Shown piece by piece: positions 27,829-39,307 of a DNA stretch of 64,000 nt. The stretch's first letter is position 1. Each line of letters starts with the position of its first letter. This DNA comes from an uncultured Acinetobacter sp. Its GTDB lineage: Bacteria > Pseudomonadota > Gammaproteobacteria > Pseudomonadales > Moraxellaceae. Where the stretch lies: positions 1 to 64,000 of the forward strand of contig NZ_CANLSL010000017.1 in NCBI RefSeq assembly GCF_947493735.1, written 5' to 3'. The position numbers were made by a program, and so were the translations under genes. The notes beneath the pieces are model-generated. The model was not told where the DNA came from. It searched no databases and saw nothing but the letters and a program-made list of their open reading frames with translations.

Positions 27829-28506
27829 ATGAAATATACCCTAACCCGTGCCAATCCTAATGCGGATCAGTATCCTCTCCAAGAGCGTCAGATCGTAGGT
27901 GATCCTCTTGAAGAGGAAGTGAATAAAAATGTCTTCATGACCAAACTTGAAGACGTTTTGCATACAGCAGTGAACTGGGGACGTAAGAACTCCGTTTGGC
28001 CATTTAACTTTGGTACATCATGTTGTTATGTAGAGTATGCGACAACCTTGACGGGTGTGCATGACATGTCACGCTTTGGTGCTGAGGTTATTCGTGCGTC
28101 GCCTCGTCAGGCAGATTTGATGATTGTTGCGGGAACGTGCTTTGTCAAAATGGCACCTGTAATCCAGCGTCTTTATGAGCAAATGCTTGAGCCGAAATGG
28201 GTCATCTCTATGGGGGCATGCGCGAACTCTGGTGGGATGTACGATATTTACTCAGTCGTGCAGGGTGTTGATAAAATTATTCCTGTCGATGTTTATGTAC
28301 CGGGTTGTCCGCCACGCCCTGAAGCTTTAATTCAAGCTTTGATGCTATTGCAAGATCAAATCCAACTGGAGCGCCGTCCATTATCTGCGGTGATTGGTGA
28401 TGATCTACAACCGATTTATAAACCAAAAATGATGCCTGAACGTGATCGAAAAAATGCCGAGCGTATTGCAGTGAAAAATCTGCGCTCAATGGATGAGATT
28501 AAGTAA
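27829..28506 (+). CDS. nuoB: NADH-quinone oxidoreductase subunit B
   Basis: 225 aa. The ligands for the N2 [4Fe-4S] cluster are visible: the adjacent Cys pair in TSCCYVEY, a Cys in [10 protein letters not shown] and one in [11 protein letters not shown]2 is the last cluster before quinone. It lies in the peripheral arm at the junction with NuoD, NuoH and NuoI. It is 6 bp after nuoA and is followed by a 91-bp gap with a strong hairpin. Confidence 0.96.
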   Translation: MKYTLTRANPNADQYPLQERQIVGDPLEEEVNKNVFMTKLEDVLHTAVNWGRKNSVWPFNFGTSCCYVEYATTLTGVHDMSRFGAEVIRASPRQADLMIVAGTCFVKMAPVIQRLYEQMLEPKWVISMGACANSGGMYDIYSVVQGVDKIIPVDVYVPGCPPRPEALIQALMLLQDQIQLERRPLSAVIGDDLQPIYKPKMMPERDRKNAERIAVKNLRSMDEIK

Positions 28507-28511
28507 TAGGG

Positions 28512-28556
28512 CTGATTTGATGATTGATGTACTGCGTTTCGGCGCAGTCAAATCAG
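28512..28556 (+). other. Intercistronic hairpin between nuoB and nuoCD
   Basis: An inner stem ACTGCG (28531-28536) / CGCAGT (28543-28548) with a TTTCGG loop stacks directly on an outer stem CTGATTTG (28512-28519) / CAAATCAG (28549-28556), leaving an 11-nt bulge on the 5' side. There is no T-tract, so it is unlikely to terminate; it may affect mRNA stability or translation within the operon. Confidence 0.5.
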
Positions 28557-28597
28557 TTTAGCGAACCGAATTTTTTTAAAAATAGGAAGCCAAGCCA

Positions 28598-30382
28598 ATG
28601 GCTGAAACTGAAACTACTATGCCAGAAGTGGAACACAATTCACGTCCAGCATTTGCAATCGTAGAAGAACTGAAAAATAAATTTGGTGAAAACTTCTATG
28701 TGCAAGCGACGTTTGATAATTTTCCAACGGTCTGGGTTGAACGTTCTCGAGTTCTCGATGTATTGATGTTTTTGCGTACAGTGCCACGTCCTTATGTGAT
28801 GCTGTTTGACCTCTCTGCAATGGATGAGCGTCTGCGAAATCATCGTGGTGGATTACCTGCTTCGGATTTTACTGTGTTTTATCACTTGTTATCTTTGGAG
28901 CGTAATACCGATATTCGTATCAAGGTCGCACTCAGTGATGCTGACCTGAATATCCCAACCGCAAGCAATATTTGGCCTAATGCCAATTGGTACGAACGTG
29001 AAGCCTATGACATGTTCGGGATCAACTTCGAAGGTCATCCGATGCTTCGTCGTATTTTGCTACCGACCTATTGGGAAGGTCATCCACTGCGTAAAGAATA
29101 TTCTGCACGTGCCACTGAATATACACCGTATATGCAAGATCAAGCCAAGCAGGATTTTGAGCAAGAGCATTTGCGTTTTGTGCCTGAAGATTGGGGCTTG
29201 AAACGTGGTAATGATGATGAAGACTTCATGTTCTTGAACTTGGGGCCGAACCATCCATCTGCGCATGGTGCATTCCGTGTCATTCTTCAACTTGATGGCG
29301 AAGAAGTGTTGGATTGTGTGCCTGATATCGGTTATCACCACCGTGGTGTGGAAAAGATGGCTGAGCGTCAGACATGGCATTCATTTATTCCTTATACCGA
29401 CCGTGTCGATTATCTCGGCGGTGTAGCGCAAAACATGCCATACGTGATGGCAGTTGAGCAAATGGCAGGCATTACTGTGCCAGATCGTGCACAGTGTATT
29501 CGTGTAATGCTCTCCGAATTATTCCGCATCAATAACCACTTGCTCTATATCGGTACAGCGATTCAGGATACAGGTGGTATGACCCCAGTATTCTATATGT
29601 TTGCCGATCGTCAAAAGGTTTATGACATTGTTGAAGCGATTACGGGCTTCCGTATGCACCCTGCATGGTTCCGTATCGGTGGTACAGCGCATGACTTGCC
29701 AAATGGCTGGCATACGTTGGTCAAAGAACTGCTCGATTGGATGCCGAAGCGATTGGATGAATATCACAAAGCAGCGTTGAAAAACTCAGTCTTTGTTGGA
29801 CGTACCAAGAATGTGGCGCAGTACGATGCAAAATCAGCATTGGCTTGGGGTGTGACAGGTACAGGTTTACGTGCCACAGGTATTGATTTCGATGTGCGTA
29901 AATATCGTCCATATAGTGGTTATGAAAATTACGACTTTGAAGTGCCAGTAGAATACGAAGGCGATGCTTATGCGCGTGTCATGGTACATTTCCATGAAAT
30001 CCGTGAGTCGTTAAAAATCATTAAACAATGTTTGGATAATATGCCATCTGGTGCATACAAAGCCGATCATCCATTGGCTGTGCCACCACCAAAAGACAAA
30101 ACTCTACAAGACATTGAAACCTTGATTAATCACTTCTTGAGTGTTTCTTGGGGGCCTGTGATGCCTGCGGGTGAGTCGTCATTTATGGCGGAAGTGGTGA
30201 AAGGGGCGAGTACCTATTATCTCACCTCGGATAAAGCGACCATGAGCTATCGTACACGTATTCGTACACCGACATTCACGCACTTACAGCAAATTCCTTC
30301 GGTGATTAACGGCAGTTTAGTCTCTGACTTAATCATTTATTTGGCGACCATTGATGTGGTTATGGCAGACGTGGATCGCTAG
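28598..30382 (+). CDS. nuoCD: Fused NADH-quinone oxidoreductase subunits C and D
   Basis: 594 aa. The NuoC 30-kDa domain occupies about 20-190 (with [16 protein letters not shown] and [18 protein letters not shown]), then a linker, then the NuoD 49-kDa domain (about 210-594, with [14 protein letters not shown] and the [11 protein letters not shown] segment lining the quinone pocket). The C/D fusion is typical of gammaproteobacteria. It forms the quinone-binding core with NuoB and NuoH. Confidence 0.96.
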   Translation: MAETETTMPEVEHNSRPAFAIVEELKNKFGENFYVQATFDNFPTVWVERSRVLDVLMFLRTVPRPYVMLFDLSAMDERLRNHRGGLPASDFTVFYHLLSLERNTDIRIKVALSDADLNIPTASNIWPNANWYEREAYDMFGINFEGHPMLRRILLPTYWEGHPLRKEYSARATEYTPYMQDQAKQDFEQEHLRFVPEDWGLKRGNDDEDFMFLNLGPNHPSAHGAFRVILQLDGEEVLDCVPDIGYHHRGVEKMAERQTWHSFIPYTDRVDYLGGVAQNMPYVMAVEQMAGITVPDRAQCIRVMLSELFRINNHLLYIGTAIQDTGGMTPVFYMFADRQKVYDIVEAITGFRMHPAWFRIGGTAHDLPNGWHTLVKELLDWMPKRLDEYHKAALKNSVFVGRTKNVAQYDAKSALAWGVTGTGLRATGIDFDVRKYRPYSGYENYDFEVPVEYEGDAYARVMVHFHEIRESLKIIKQCLDNMPSGAYKADHPLAVPPPKDKTLQDIETLINHFLSVSWGPVMPAGESSFMAEVVKGASTYYLTSDKATMSYRTRIRTPTFTHLQQIPSVINGSLVSDLIIYLATIDVVMADVDR

Positions 30383-30394
30383 GGGTACAGCATT

Positions 30395-30904
30395 ATGATG
30401 ATTTTGACAGACAAAAAGCCTCGTGTCAGTGTGGAAGGGATTTTGACTCCTGAAGAAATTCACGACATTGAGCATCACATTGGACATTATCCTGATCCAC
30501 GTGCGGCGTCACTTGATGCATTGAAATGTGTACAACGTCGTAATGGTTGGGTGGATGATGCGCAGATCAATGCCATTGCACAGATGCTCAGCATTAGCGT
30601 GGCTGATCTTGAAGGTGTGGCGACATTCTATAACCGTATTTACCGTCAACCTGTCGGTAAGCATGTGATTTTGTTATGTGACTCGATTGCGTGTTTCTTG
30701 ATGGGTGCAGAAAGTCTTGCAGACGCATTCCAACGTGAGCTTGGCATTCAATACGGTCAGACGACGGCGGATGGACGCTTTACTTTATTGCCGATTTGTT
30801 GCTTAGGGAACTGCGATAAAGGGCCAACTCTAATGATTGATGAAGATACCCATGGTTTAGTCGATGTGTCTTCGGTCAAACAGCTCTTGGAGAAGTATCT
30901 ATGA
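30395..30904 (+). CDS. nuoE: NADH-quinone oxidoreductase subunit E
   Basis: 169 aa, thioredoxin-like [2Fe-2S] protein. The four cysteine ligands are in [11 protein letters not shown] and [10 protein letters not shown]. It carries the off-path cluster N1a in the NADH-oxidising module. It overlaps nuoF by 4 nt (ATGA), so the two are translationally coupled. Confidence 0.95.
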   Translation: MMILTDKKPRVSVEGILTPEEIHDIEHHIGHYPDPRAASLDALKCVQRRNGWVDDAQINAIAQMLSISVADLEGVATFYNRIYRQPVGKHVILLCDSIACFLMGAESLADAFQRELGIQYGQTTADGRFTLLPICCLGNCDKGPTLMIDEDTHGLVDVSSVKQLLEKYL

Positions 30905-32235
30905 ATACCGAACCAAAACCAATTTATGGCGACGGCAATCCTGAAACTCACCCATTGACATGGCGTTTGAGTAAGCAAGAACATGTGCGTAGTGCGGATG
31001 ATTATGAAGCGTTGGAAGGTTATCAAGGGCTGAAAAAAGCCGTATCGATGACGCCAAATGAAGTACTTGAACTCATTAAAGCGGCGACTGTAAAAGGTCG
31101 TGGTGGTGCAGGCTTCCCCGCAGGGATCAAATGGTCGCTAATGGCACCAAATGATAACTCAGGACCACGTTACTTGATTTGTAATGCTGATGAGATGGAA
31201 CCGGGTACCTTTAAAGATCGCTTGTTGATGGAAAAATTACCTCATCAATTGATCGAGGGGATGTTGATTGCAGGCTATACGCTTGAAGCAACACACGGTT
31301 ATATCTTTATCCGTGGTGAATATATCGAAGCAGCGCAGTATCTGAATGAAGCTCTTGAGCAAATTCGTGCCAAAGGCTACCTCGGTGACAATATTCTCGG
31401 TACAGATTGGAGCTTTGATCTACACGTACATACAGGCGCAGGGCGATATATATGCGGTGAAGAAACGGCATTGATTAACTCGCTTGAAGGTCGTCGAGCC
31501 AATCCTCGTACCAAACCACCTTTCCCACAAGTTGCAGGGGCATGGGGTCGTCCGACGATTGTCAATAATGTAGAAACCTTTAACAACCTTCCTGCAATCA
31601 TGCTTCGTGGTGCAGAGTGGTATGTGGGCTTATCTGCGGGTAAATCGAAAGATCCAGGCACCAAGATTTATGGTGCGTCAGGCAAAGTCAAATTCCCTGG
31701 GCTTTGGGAGTTACCTTTTGGTACGACTGCACGTGAAGTGATCGAAGAGCATGCAGGCGGTATGCGTGATGGCTTAACGCTCAAAGCATGGCTACCGGGC
31801 GGTGCATCGACTGACTTTTTGGCAGCAGAACATATTGATCTGCCAATGGATTCAGAAAGCATCATGAAAGCAGGCTCACGTCTAGGCACGTGTTTGCTGA
31901 TGGTGGTGGATGAATCGCAGTGTATGGTCTCTGCGGTGCGTAACTTGGAAGAATTCTTTGCACGTGAGTCGTGTGGCTTCTGTACGCCTTGCCGTGATGG
32001 CTTGCCATGGGCTGTTAAAGCATTAAAAGCACTCGAAAATGGTGACGGGAAAATGGAAGATGTTGAACATCTGGCTGAACTGACCAAAAAATTGTGGATC
32101 GGTAAAACCTTCTGTGCCCACGCACCAGGTGCGATGGAACCATTAATGGGTGCGCTGAAATATTTCCGTCATGAGTTTGAGGCAAAAGTGACCAATCGTC
32201 CTGTTGCAGAAGCTCAACGCGTTGAACAAGTATAA
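30901..32235 (+). CDS. nuoF: NADH-quinone oxidoreductase subunit F (NADH/FMN-binding)
   Basis: 444 aa. The glycine-rich [13 protein letters not shown] segment (about 67-79) binds NADH, and the following region (about 96-200) with [13 protein letters not shown] and [13 protein letters not shown] belongs to the FMN site. [12 protein letters not shown] (about 358-369) plus a later Cys (in TFCAHAPGA) bind the N3 [4Fe-4S] cluster. It takes hydride from NADH and passes electrons down the chain of clusters. Confidence 0.96.
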   Translation: MNTEPKPIYGDGNPETHPLTWRLSKQEHVRSADDYEALEGYQGLKKAVSMTPNEVLELIKAATVKGRGGAGFPAGIKWSLMAPNDNSGPRYLICNADEMEPGTFKDRLLMEKLPHQLIEGMLIAGYTLEATHGYIFIRGEYIEAAQYLNEALEQIRAKGYLGDNILGTDWSFDLHVHTGAGRYICGEETALINSLEGRRANPRTKPPFPQVAGAWGRPTIVNNVETFNNLPAIMLRGAEWYVGLSAGKSKDPGTKIYGASGKVKFPGLWELPFGTTAREVIEEHAGGMRDGLTLKAWLPGGASTDFLAAEHIDLPMDSESIMKAGSRLGTCLLMVVDESQCMVSAVRNLEEFFARESCGFCTPCRDGLPWAVKALKALENGDGKMEDVEHLAELTKKLWIGKTFCAHAPGAMEPLMGALKYFRHEFEAKVTNRPVAEAQRVEQV

Positions 32236-32246
32236 GGAATTCGACT

Positions 32247-34946
32247 ATGGCTACTATACATGTCGATGGAAAACAATATGAGGTCAATGGCTCAGAGAAC
32301 TTGCTGCAAGCATGTTTGTCTTTGGGAATTGATATTCCTTATTTTTGTTGGCATCCATCCTTAGGTTCAGTCGGCTCTTGTCGCCAGTGTGCAGTGACAC
32401 AATATGCAAATCCAGAAGACACTCGTGGTCGTTTGGTGATGTCGTGCATGACACCAGCTTCAGACAATACCTATATTTCGATTGAAGACAAAGAGGCAGT
32501 GGATTTCCGTGCCTCGATTGTCGAGTTATTGATGACCAACCATCCGCACGACTGTCCAGTCTGTGAAGAGGGTGGACATTGTCACCTACAAGATATGACC
32601 GTGATGACTGGTCATGATCGTCGTCGTTATCGCTTTACCAAACGTACCCATCATAACCAAGAACTCGGTTCGTTCATTGCACATGAAATGAACCGTTGTA
32701 TCGCTTGTTATCGTTGTGTGCGTTATTACAAAGACTATGCGGGCGGTACAGACTTCGGTGTCTATGCCAATGCTTCACGGGTTTACTTCGGTCGCCCAGA
32801 GTCAGGTACTTTAGAATCTGAATTCTCAGGCAACTTGACCGAAGTTTGTCCAACAGGTGTATTTACCGATAAAACTCATTCTGAACGCTATAACCGTAAG
32901 TGGGATATGCAGTATGCACCTAGCGTCTGTCATGGATGTTCAAGTGGCTGTAACATCTCCCCAGGTGAGCGTTATGGTGAAATTCGCCGTGTAGAAAATC
33001 GTTTCAATGGCGATGTCAATCAATACTTTCTCTGCGATAAAGGTCGTTTTGGCACAGGTTACGTCAATCGTGCCGATCGTCCACGTCAACCACAGCTTCG
33101 CGCCAATGGCAATGTCAGCACATTAAGCACTGATGATGCTTTAGACCAAGTGATTGCGACCATTAAAGCGAAAAAGGTTTTGGGTATTGGTTCGGCGCGT
33201 GCAAGTTTGGAATCAAACTTTGCGCTACGTGAATTGGTGGGTAAGGAAAATTACTCAACAGGCATGAGCCAAAAAACGCAAAGTCTAGTTGAACTCGCTG
33301 CTGATATTATGCAAACACAGGGTATTTATAACCCAAGTATGCGTGAAATCGAAAGCTACGATGCAGTATTAATTTTGGGTGAAGACTTAACCCAAACTGC
33401 ACCACGTATGGCATTATCTGTACGTCAGTCGGCAAAAAATAAAGCCAAACAAATGGCCGCGGAACGCAAAACCCAAGATTGGCTTGCTGAGCCAGTTCAA
33501 CGTATTGCACAACACGCCAAATCGCCAGTGTATATCTTGGCGGCAACTCAAACGCGTCTTTCTGATATTGCAGAAGCTGAAGTGGTTGCTTCACCGAATG
33601 ATATTGCACGTTTAGGTTTTGCGGTGGCAGCAGCGCTACAAGGTCAGCCGATCACAGGATTGGATGATGATGCCAAAGCATTCGCTGAAAGCATGGCGAA
33701 CAGCTTAAAAGCAGCGAACAAGCCACTCATTATTTCAGGTACGAGCCTACAAGATCCTGCGATCATGGAAGCGGCGGCAAGTGTGGCGCAGGCTTTGGGT
33801 GAAAAAGCAGGCTTGAGTTTGACTGTTCCTGAAGTCAACTCAATGGGCTTGGCGCTATTTGGCGGTCAGAGCTTAGAACAAGCCTTGGCACAAGATTATG
33901 ATGCGTTGATCATTGTTGAAAATGATTTGTTCCGTCAATTGCCTGAAGCGCAAGTCAAAGCGGCACTGAATAAAGCAGACAGCGTGATCGTGCTCGATCA
34001 TAGCGAAACTGCAACGGTGAAAGCGGCGGATTATGTCTTGTCGGCGGCGAGCTTTGCTGAAGCGGATGGTACAGTGGTTAGCCAAGAAGGGCGTGCACAG
34101 CGTTTCTATCAAGTCTATGATCCAAGCTACTACAAGCCTGAATATGTAATTAAGGAATCTTGGCGTTGGTTACATGCCATCGAAACAGGTTTGAAATCAA
34201 AAGACATTTCATGGACTGTGCTCGATCATGTGGTTGATAGTGTGGCGAAAAATGTACCGCAACTTGAAGCGATTGCAGATGCTGCACCGAATGCAGATTA
34301 TCGTATTCATGGATTGAAAATTGCCCGTGAACCGCGTCGTTATTCAGGCCGTACTGCAATCGTTGCACCGCTGAATGTGCATGAGCCAAAACAACCTGTA
34401 GATGCTGATTCTGCCTTGACCTTCTCGATGGAAGGTTATGTGGGTCCACAAAAGGCATCTTCATTGATTCCATTTGCTTGGGCACCAGGGTGGAACTCAC
34501 CACAATCTTGGAATAAATACCAAGATCAAGTCGGTGGTCATCTCATAGGCGGTGATTCAGGGATTCGTTTGTTCGATCGTTTGGCAAAACGTCCTGCACG
34601 AACTTATGTAGCACCAAATGCTATCGTTGCCAATCCTGATGCGTTCCGTCTTGTACCGATGCATCACATTTTTGCCTCGGGTGAATTCACAGTGAAAACG
34701 CCTGCGATGCAATCTCGTATTCCAGAAGCGATGTTTGCGGTGGGTGAGCACGATGCCGCTCGGATGAATCTACAAGATGGGCAACGCATTACCGTCAAAG
34801 CAGGCGATAGCATTGTCAATTTACCAATTCAAGTGATTGAGTATTTACCGACAGGGTATATCGGTTATCCAGTTGGACTTGCGCCAACCATTTCTTTGGC
34901 AGAGCCTGTTGCGGTGTCTGTTGAAGCGCAAGCGGTAGGAGTGTAA
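32247..34946 (+). CDS. nuoG: NADH-quinone oxidoreductase subunit G
   Basis: 899 aa, the usual length. N-terminal ferredoxin domain with GSCRQCAV (N1b [2Fe-2S]), then the HDCPVCEEGGHCHLQDM motif with His and three Cys for N5, then CIACYRCVRYY with a later Cys for N4, and CHGCSSGCN for N7, which is present only in some bacteria. The rest is a molybdopterin-oxidoreductase-like fold that has no cofactor in complex I. Confidence 0.95.
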   Translation: MATIHVDGKQYEVNGSENLLQACLSLGIDIPYFCWHPSLGSVGSCRQCAVTQYANPEDTRGRLVMSCMTPASDNTYISIEDKEAVDFRASIVELLMTNHPHDCPVCEEGGHCHLQDMTVMTGHDRRRYRFTKRTHHNQELGSFIAHEMNRCIACYRCVRYYKDYAGGTDFGVYANASRVYFGRPESGTLESEFSGNLTEVCPTGVFTDKTHSERYNRKWDMQYAPSVCHGCSSGCNISPGERYGEIRRVENRFNGDVNQYFLCDKGRFGTGYVNRADRPRQPQLRANGNVSTLSTDDALDQVIATIKAKKVLGIGSARASLESNFALRELVGKENYSTGMSQKTQSLVELAADIMQTQGIYNPSMREIESYDAVLILGEDLTQTAPRMALSVRQSAKNKAKQMAAERKTQDWLAEPVQRIAQHAKSPVYILAATQTRLSDIAEAEVVASPNDIARLGFAVAAALQGQPITGLDDDAKAFAESMANSLKAANKPLIISGTSLQDPAIMEAAASVAQALGEKAGLSLTVPEVNSMGLALFGGQSLEQALAQDYDALIIVENDLFRQLPEAQVKAALNKADSVIVLDHSETATVKAADYVLSAASFAEADGTVVSQEGRAQRFYQVYDPSYYKPEYVIKESWRWLHAIETGLKSKDISWTVLDHVVDSVAKNVPQLEAIADAAPNADYRIHGLKIAREPRRYSGRTAIVAPLNVHEPKQPVDADSALTFSMEGYVGPQKASSLIPFAWAPGWNSPQSWNKYQDQVGGHLIGGDSGIRLFDRLAKRPARTYVAPNAIVANPDAFRLVPMHHIFASGEFTVKTPAMQSRIPEAMFAVGEHDAARMNLQDGQRITVKAGDSIVNLPIQVIEYLPTGYIGYPVGLAPTISLAEPVAVSVEAQAVGV

Positions 34947-34949
34947 AAC

Positions 34950-35960
34950 ATGAATGAATCTTTACGCGTTCTACCAAGTTGGGCTGTCGGCTATGAAACC
35001 GCTTTCTTAGTGATTCAAGCCATTGTCATTATGCTTGTCGTGGTACTCATGGCAGCGTTGATGTCATTTATCGAGCGTCGTTTGCTGGGTTTATGGCAAG
35101 ACCGTTATGGTCCAAACCGTGTTGGCCCTTTTGGTATGTTCCAAATCGTCGCCGACATGCTCAAGATCATGTTTAAAGAAGACTGGACACCGAAATTTGT
35201 TGATAAATTGACGTTCCGTCTTGCGCCTGCTGTGGCGATGGCGACTGCGGTTTTATCCTTTATGGTGATTCCTGTGAGTCCGTCGCTGGGTGTGGCGGAT
35301 ATGAATATCGGGCTATTGTTCTTCATGGCGATGGCTGGGATTGCAGTCTATGCGGTATTGTTCGGTGGTTGGTCATCGAATAACAAATATGCCTTGCTCG
35401 GTGGTCTACGTTCTGCGGCACAAACCATTTCTTATGAAGTGTTTTTGGGTATTTCATTGATGGGTGTGGTGGCGATTGCGGGTTCATTTAACTTGCGTGA
35501 GATCGTTGAAGCACAGCGTGATGTGTGGTTTATCATTCCACAATTCTTAGGTTTCTTGATCTTTGTGGTTGCTGGTGTGGCGGTAACGCATCGTCATCCA
35601 TTTGACCAACCTGAAGCTGAACAAGAGTTGGCGGAAGGTTATCACGTCGAATATGGTGGGATGAAATGGGGGATGTTCTTCGTTGCTGAATACGTCAACA
35701 TTATTTTGATTTCAGCATTGATCGTGACGCTATTCTTTGGTGGATGGCTTGCGCCGTTTAATCTCGAAATTCCATTTGTACCACCTGTATTCTGGTTCAT
35801 TATCAAAACCTTATTCTTTATGATGATGTTTATTTTGGCACGTGGTTCGTTAATCCGTCCACGTTATGACCAAGTGATGAACTTTGGTTGGAAAGTTTGC
35901 TTGCCTTTAGCTTTGGTCAATTTATTGGTCACTGGCGCATGCATTTTGTGGATGAACTAA
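34950..35960 (+). CDS. nuoH: NADH-quinone oxidoreductase subunit H
   Basis: 336 aa with about eight membrane segments. Conserved loops are [20 protein letters not shown] (about 42-61) and the acidic [20 protein letters not shown] loop (about 214-233), near the quinone entry and coupling site. It is 3 bp after nuoG. Confidence 0.96.
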   Translation: MNESLRVLPSWAVGYETAFLVIQAIVIMLVVVLMAALMSFIERRLLGLWQDRYGPNRVGPFGMFQIVADMLKIMFKEDWTPKFVDKLTFRLAPAVAMATAVLSFMVIPVSPSLGVADMNIGLLFFMAMAGIAVYAVLFGGWSSNNKYALLGGLRSAAQTISYEVFLGISLMGVVAIAGSFNLREIVEAQRDVWFIIPQFLGFLIFVVAGVAVTHRHPFDQPEAEQELAEGYHVEYGGMKWGMFFVAEYVNIILISALIVTLFFGGWLAPFNLEIPFVPPVFWFIIKTLFFMMMFILARGSLIRPRYDQVMNFGWKVCLPLALVNLLVTGACILWMN

Positions 35961-35976
35961 GGAGGACAGGAAGAAA

Positions 35977-36540
35977 ATGATCAATATGTTAGCTTCCTTA
36001 GGGAAAGTCGTCGTCGGTGCAGGAACGATTATTCGTTCATTGTTTATGGTATTTAGCCATGCCACACGTCCACGTGACACGATTCTTTATCCAGAAGTCA
36101 AAGGCGAGGACATTGTACCGCCACGTTATCGTGGTCGTATTGTACTGACTCGTGACCCTGACGGTGAAGAGCGTTGTGTGGCATGTAACTTGTGTGCAGT
36201 GGCTTGCCCAGTGGGTTGTATATCACTGCAAAAAGCCGAGAAAGAAGATGGACGTTGGTATCCTGAATTTTTCCGCATCAACTTTTCTCGTTGTATTTTC
36301 TGTGGGATGTGTGAAGAAGCCTGTCCGACCACTGCGATTCAGTTAACACCAGACTTTGAGCTTGGTGAATACGTGCGTCAAGATTTGGTTTATGAAAAAG
36401 AAAATCTACTGATCTCTGGACCAGGTAAATATCCTGACTATAACTTCTACCGCATCACAGGTATGGCAGTGACAGGTAAAGAAAAAGGACAAGCGCAACG
36501 TGAGAGTGCGCCAGTCGATGTACGGAGTTTATTACCATGA
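35977..36540 (+). CDS. nuoI: NADH-quinone oxidoreductase subunit I
   Basis: 187 aa. Two ferredoxin motifs, [16 protein letters not shown] and [16 protein letters not shown], bind clusters N6a and N6b. The N-terminal amphipathic helix attaches it to the membrane arm. A Shine-Dalgarno (aaggagg) precedes the start. It overlaps nuoJ by 4 nt. Confidence 0.96.
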   Translation: MINMLASLGKVVVGAGTIIRSLFMVFSHATRPRDTILYPEVKGEDIVPPRYRGRIVLTRDPDGEERCVACNLCAVACPVGCISLQKAEKEDGRWYPEFFRINFSRCIFCGMCEEACPTTAIQLTPDFELGEYVRQDLVYEKENLLISGPGKYPDYNFYRITGMAVTGKEKGQAQRESAPVDVRSLLP

Positions 36541-37112
36541 TGTGGCCATTTTATTTGATGGCGTTGGTAGCCATTATTTCGACCATTCGAGTAATTACCA
36601 ACTCGAATCCTGTCCATGCTTTGCTGAGCTTGATTGTGTCTTTACTTGCGGTGGCAGGGATTTTCTTTATCGTCGGTGCGCCATTTGCAGGCGCATTAGA
36701 AATCATCGTCTATGCAGGGGCAATCATGGTGTTGTTCGTGTTCGTGGTGATGATGCTTAATCTCGGTGCGCATACAGTTTTGCAAGAAAAATCATGGCTC
36801 ACTTCTGAAACATGGGCATGGCCTACAGCGCTGAGTATTATCATCGCTGTGGTGTTGGTGTGGATGATTAGCAAAGGCAATACTGAAAATCTACCGTTAA
36901 TGGGTCAAGAAGTCATTGGTCCTAAAGCAGTCGGAACTGCTTTATTTACTCAATACTTACTATTGGTTGAAGTCGCAGCGATGTTATTACTTGCAGCATT
37001 GGTAGCGGCATACCACTTGGGCAAACGTGATCCCTTTCAAGAGCAACAAGATATTGCCGAAAGCAATACCAATCGCAATGTCATTTCTAGCAAAGAAAAG
37101 GAGCAAGGTTAA
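36537..37112 (+). CDS. nuoJ: NADH-quinone oxidoreductase subunit J
   Basis: 191 aa, five membrane segments. The TM3 segment with [20 protein letters not shown] (about 60-79) matches the pi-bulge helix of NuoJ that moves during coupling. The hydrophilic tail is short. It shares 1 nt with nuoK (TAATG). Confidence 0.95.
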   Translation: MMWPFYLMALVAIISTIRVITNSNPVHALLSLIVSLLAVAGIFFIVGAPFAGALEIIVYAGAIMVLFVFVVMMLNLGAHTVLQEKSWLTSETWAWPTALSIIIAVVLVWMISKGNTENLPLMGQEVIGPKAVGTALFTQYLLLVEVAAMLLLAALVAAYHLGKRDPFQEQQDIAESNTNRNVISSKEKEQG

Positions 37113-37420
37113 TGGGTCATATTCCTATCGAACACGGACTAATCCTTGCGACTATTTTGTTTGCATTGGGCTTTTGTGGGGTCATGGTTCGGCGCAATTT
37201 ATTATTCATTCTGATGAGTCTTGAAGTGATGATGAATGCTGCAGCGTTGGCATTTGTTTTGGCGGGCAGTGTTTGGGCACAGCCTGATGGTCAGATCATG
37301 TTTATTTTGATTCTGACTTTGGCAGCAGCCGAGGCATGTATCGGACTTGCGATTGTCCTTCAGTTTTATCACCGCTTCCATCACTTGGATGTGGATGCAG
37401 CTAGTGAGATGCGCGGATGA
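37112..37420 (+). CDS. nuoK: NADH-quinone oxidoreductase subunit K
   Basis: 102 aa, three membrane segments. Two conserved glutamates in the membrane are seen: in [13 protein letters not shown] (about 32-44) and in [14 protein letters not shown] (about 70-83). Both belong to the proton path. It overlaps nuoL by 4 nt. Confidence 0.95.
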   Translation: MGHIPIEHGLILATILFALGFCGVMVRRNLLFILMSLEVMMNAAALAFVLAGSVWAQPDGQIMFILILTLAAAEACIGLAIVLQFYHRFHHLDVDAASEMRG

Positions 37421-39306
37421 GTTATTTATATTTAACAATTCTATTTCCGCTGATTGGTTTTATCTTATTGGCGGCAGGTCGAGATAAGCTTTCTGAAAAT
37501 GTGGCAGCACTGATCGGTGTTGGTTCAGTCGGTTTATCTGCTTTGGTGGCATTGTTTGCAGGAATTGAATTCGTTCAAGCAGACGGTACTGCCTACAATC
37601 AATACTTATGGACATGGTTTAATGTCGGTGATTTTTCAACGACTTTTGGCTTGCACTTGGACGGCTTATCATTACTCATGTTGGGTATGGTTACAGGTGT
37701 TGGTTTTCTAATCCATATCTTTGCCTCGTGGTATATGCGTGGTGAAGATGGCTATGCACGCTTCTTCTCTTACTTCAACTTGTTCGTAGCGAGCATGTTG
37801 GTGTTGGTACTCGGTGATAACTTAGCGTTGCTATTCTTGGGTTGGGAAGGCGTTGGTCTGTGTTCATACCTGTTGATTGGTTTTTATTATTCAAATCCTG
37901 CCAATGGCTGGGCGGCGATCAAAGCATTTACCGTAACACGTGTTGGTGATGTGTTTTTATTGATTGCGTTGTTCTTGCTTTATCAACAGTTTGGCACATT
38001 AGATACGGTGTATATCGTTGAAAATGCCAAAATCATTTTGACTGATAGCAATATTGCATTCTGGACTGCGTTGATGTTGTTCTTAGGTGCAGCAGGTAAG
38101 TCGGCACAGATTCCATTACAAACATGGCTTGCTGATGCGATGGCAGGCCCGACACCAGTTTCTGCATTGATCCATGCGGCAACGATGGTGACAGCAGGGG
38201 TGTATTTGACTTGTCGTACTTATACTGTGTTCCAAATGGCACCTGAAATATTGCAGTTTATCTCGATCGTTGGTGCGGTGACTTTGTTGGTTGCAGGTTT
38301 TGCAGCATTGGTACAAACCGATATCAAACGTATCTTGGCTTACTCCACCATGAGTCAGCTTGGTTATATGTTTATGGCAGTGGGTGCAGAAGCTTATCAA
38401 GCAGGTCTGTTCCATATGCTTACCCACGCATTCTTTAAAGCATTATTGTTCTTGTCATCTGGTGCAGTGATTCTTGCTTATCATCATGAGCAAAACATCT
38501 TCAAAATGGGTGGCTTGTTTAAGCGTAATAAATTCTTATTTGCTTGCTTTGCCATCGGTGGTGGTGCATTGGCTGCATTACCATTTATTACGGTCGGCTT
38601 CTTCTCTAAAGATGCGATTCTTTGGCAAGTTTGGGCGCATGGTCATACTACGGGTATCGAAACTTACGGCACATTATTCTGGGTTGGTGTTGCAGGTGCA
38701 TTCTTGACCTCGATTTATACATTCCGTTTGATTTGGGTGGTGTTCTTCGGTGAAGAGAAAACCCATTATCACGAGATCAAAGGGGTGAGCTATTGGTTGC
38801 CACTAGCGATCTTGGCAGTACTTTCAACTGCGGTGGGTGCAGTATTACAAACGCCTGTGTTGAATATTTTGACTGAAGCAAATATTCCTGCATTTACCAT
38901 GACGGCTGATCTTGAGCACTATAAGCACACGATTGAATTGTATGCAGTCGGGATTGCACTGACTGGTTTAGTACTTGGTATTATCCTATTTGCTTTCGCT
39001 TATGGTTCAGTCAAAAAACTGGCAAATACTTCGTTTGGTGCAGGTGTTGCGCACATTTGGCGTAGTGCCTTTGGTTTTGATGCCTTGTATGACTTGGTGT
39101 TTGTGAAACCATATTTATTGCTTGCACGTATTCTTGGTCGTGATCCTGTTGATGGATTGTGGTTGATGATTCCTGCGGTGGTCAAAGGTGGTCATAAGTT
39201 CACCAGTTGGCGACAAACAGGTTCTTTACGTGAATATGCGTCAAGTATTGCTTTAAGTGTTGTTGTGTTAGTGATCATCCTAATCGTCAAGCAGGTGGGG
39301 TTATAA
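37417..39306 (+). CDS. nuoL: NADH-quinone oxidoreductase subunit L
   Basis: 629 aa antiporter-like subunit with about 16 membrane segments. The conserved Glu in TM5 ([18 protein letters not shown], about 142-159) and Lys residues in TM7 ([19 protein letters not shown], about 225-243) mark the proton channel. The C-terminal lateral-helix region is present. Confidence 0.96.
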   Translation: MSYLYLTILFPLIGFILLAAGRDKLSENVAALIGVGSVGLSALVALFAGIEFVQADGTAYNQYLWTWFNVGDFSTTFGLHLDGLSLLMLGMVTGVGFLIHIFASWYMRGEDGYARFFSYFNLFVASMLVLVLGDNLALLFLGWEGVGLCSYLLIGFYYSNPANGWAAIKAFTVTRVGDVFLLIALFLLYQQFGTLDTVYIVENAKIILTDSNIAFWTALMLFLGAAGKSAQIPLQTWLADAMAGPTPVSALIHAATMVTAGVYLTCRTYTVFQMAPEILQFISIVGAVTLLVAGFAALVQTDIKRILAYSTMSQLGYMFMAVGAEAYQAGLFHMLTHAFFKALLFLSSGAVILAYHHEQNIFKMGGLFKRNKFLFACFAIGGGALAALPFITVGFFSKDAILWQVWAHGHTTGIETYGTLFWVGVAGAFLTSIYTFRLIWVVFFGEEKTHYHEIKGVSYWLPLAILAVLSTAVGAVLQTPVLNILTEANIPAFTMTADLEHYKHTIELYAVGIALTGLVLGIILFAFAYGSVKKLANTSFGAGVAHIWRSAFGFDALYDLVFVKPYLLLARILGRDPVDGLWLMIPAVVKGGHKFTSWRQTGSLREYASSIALSVVVLVIILIVKQVGL

Positions 39307-39307
39307 G

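Noticed and set aside
33307..34503. Minus-strand open frames inside nuoG
   Set aside because: Shadows of the molybdopterin-fold half of nuoG, with no motifs and no start signals.
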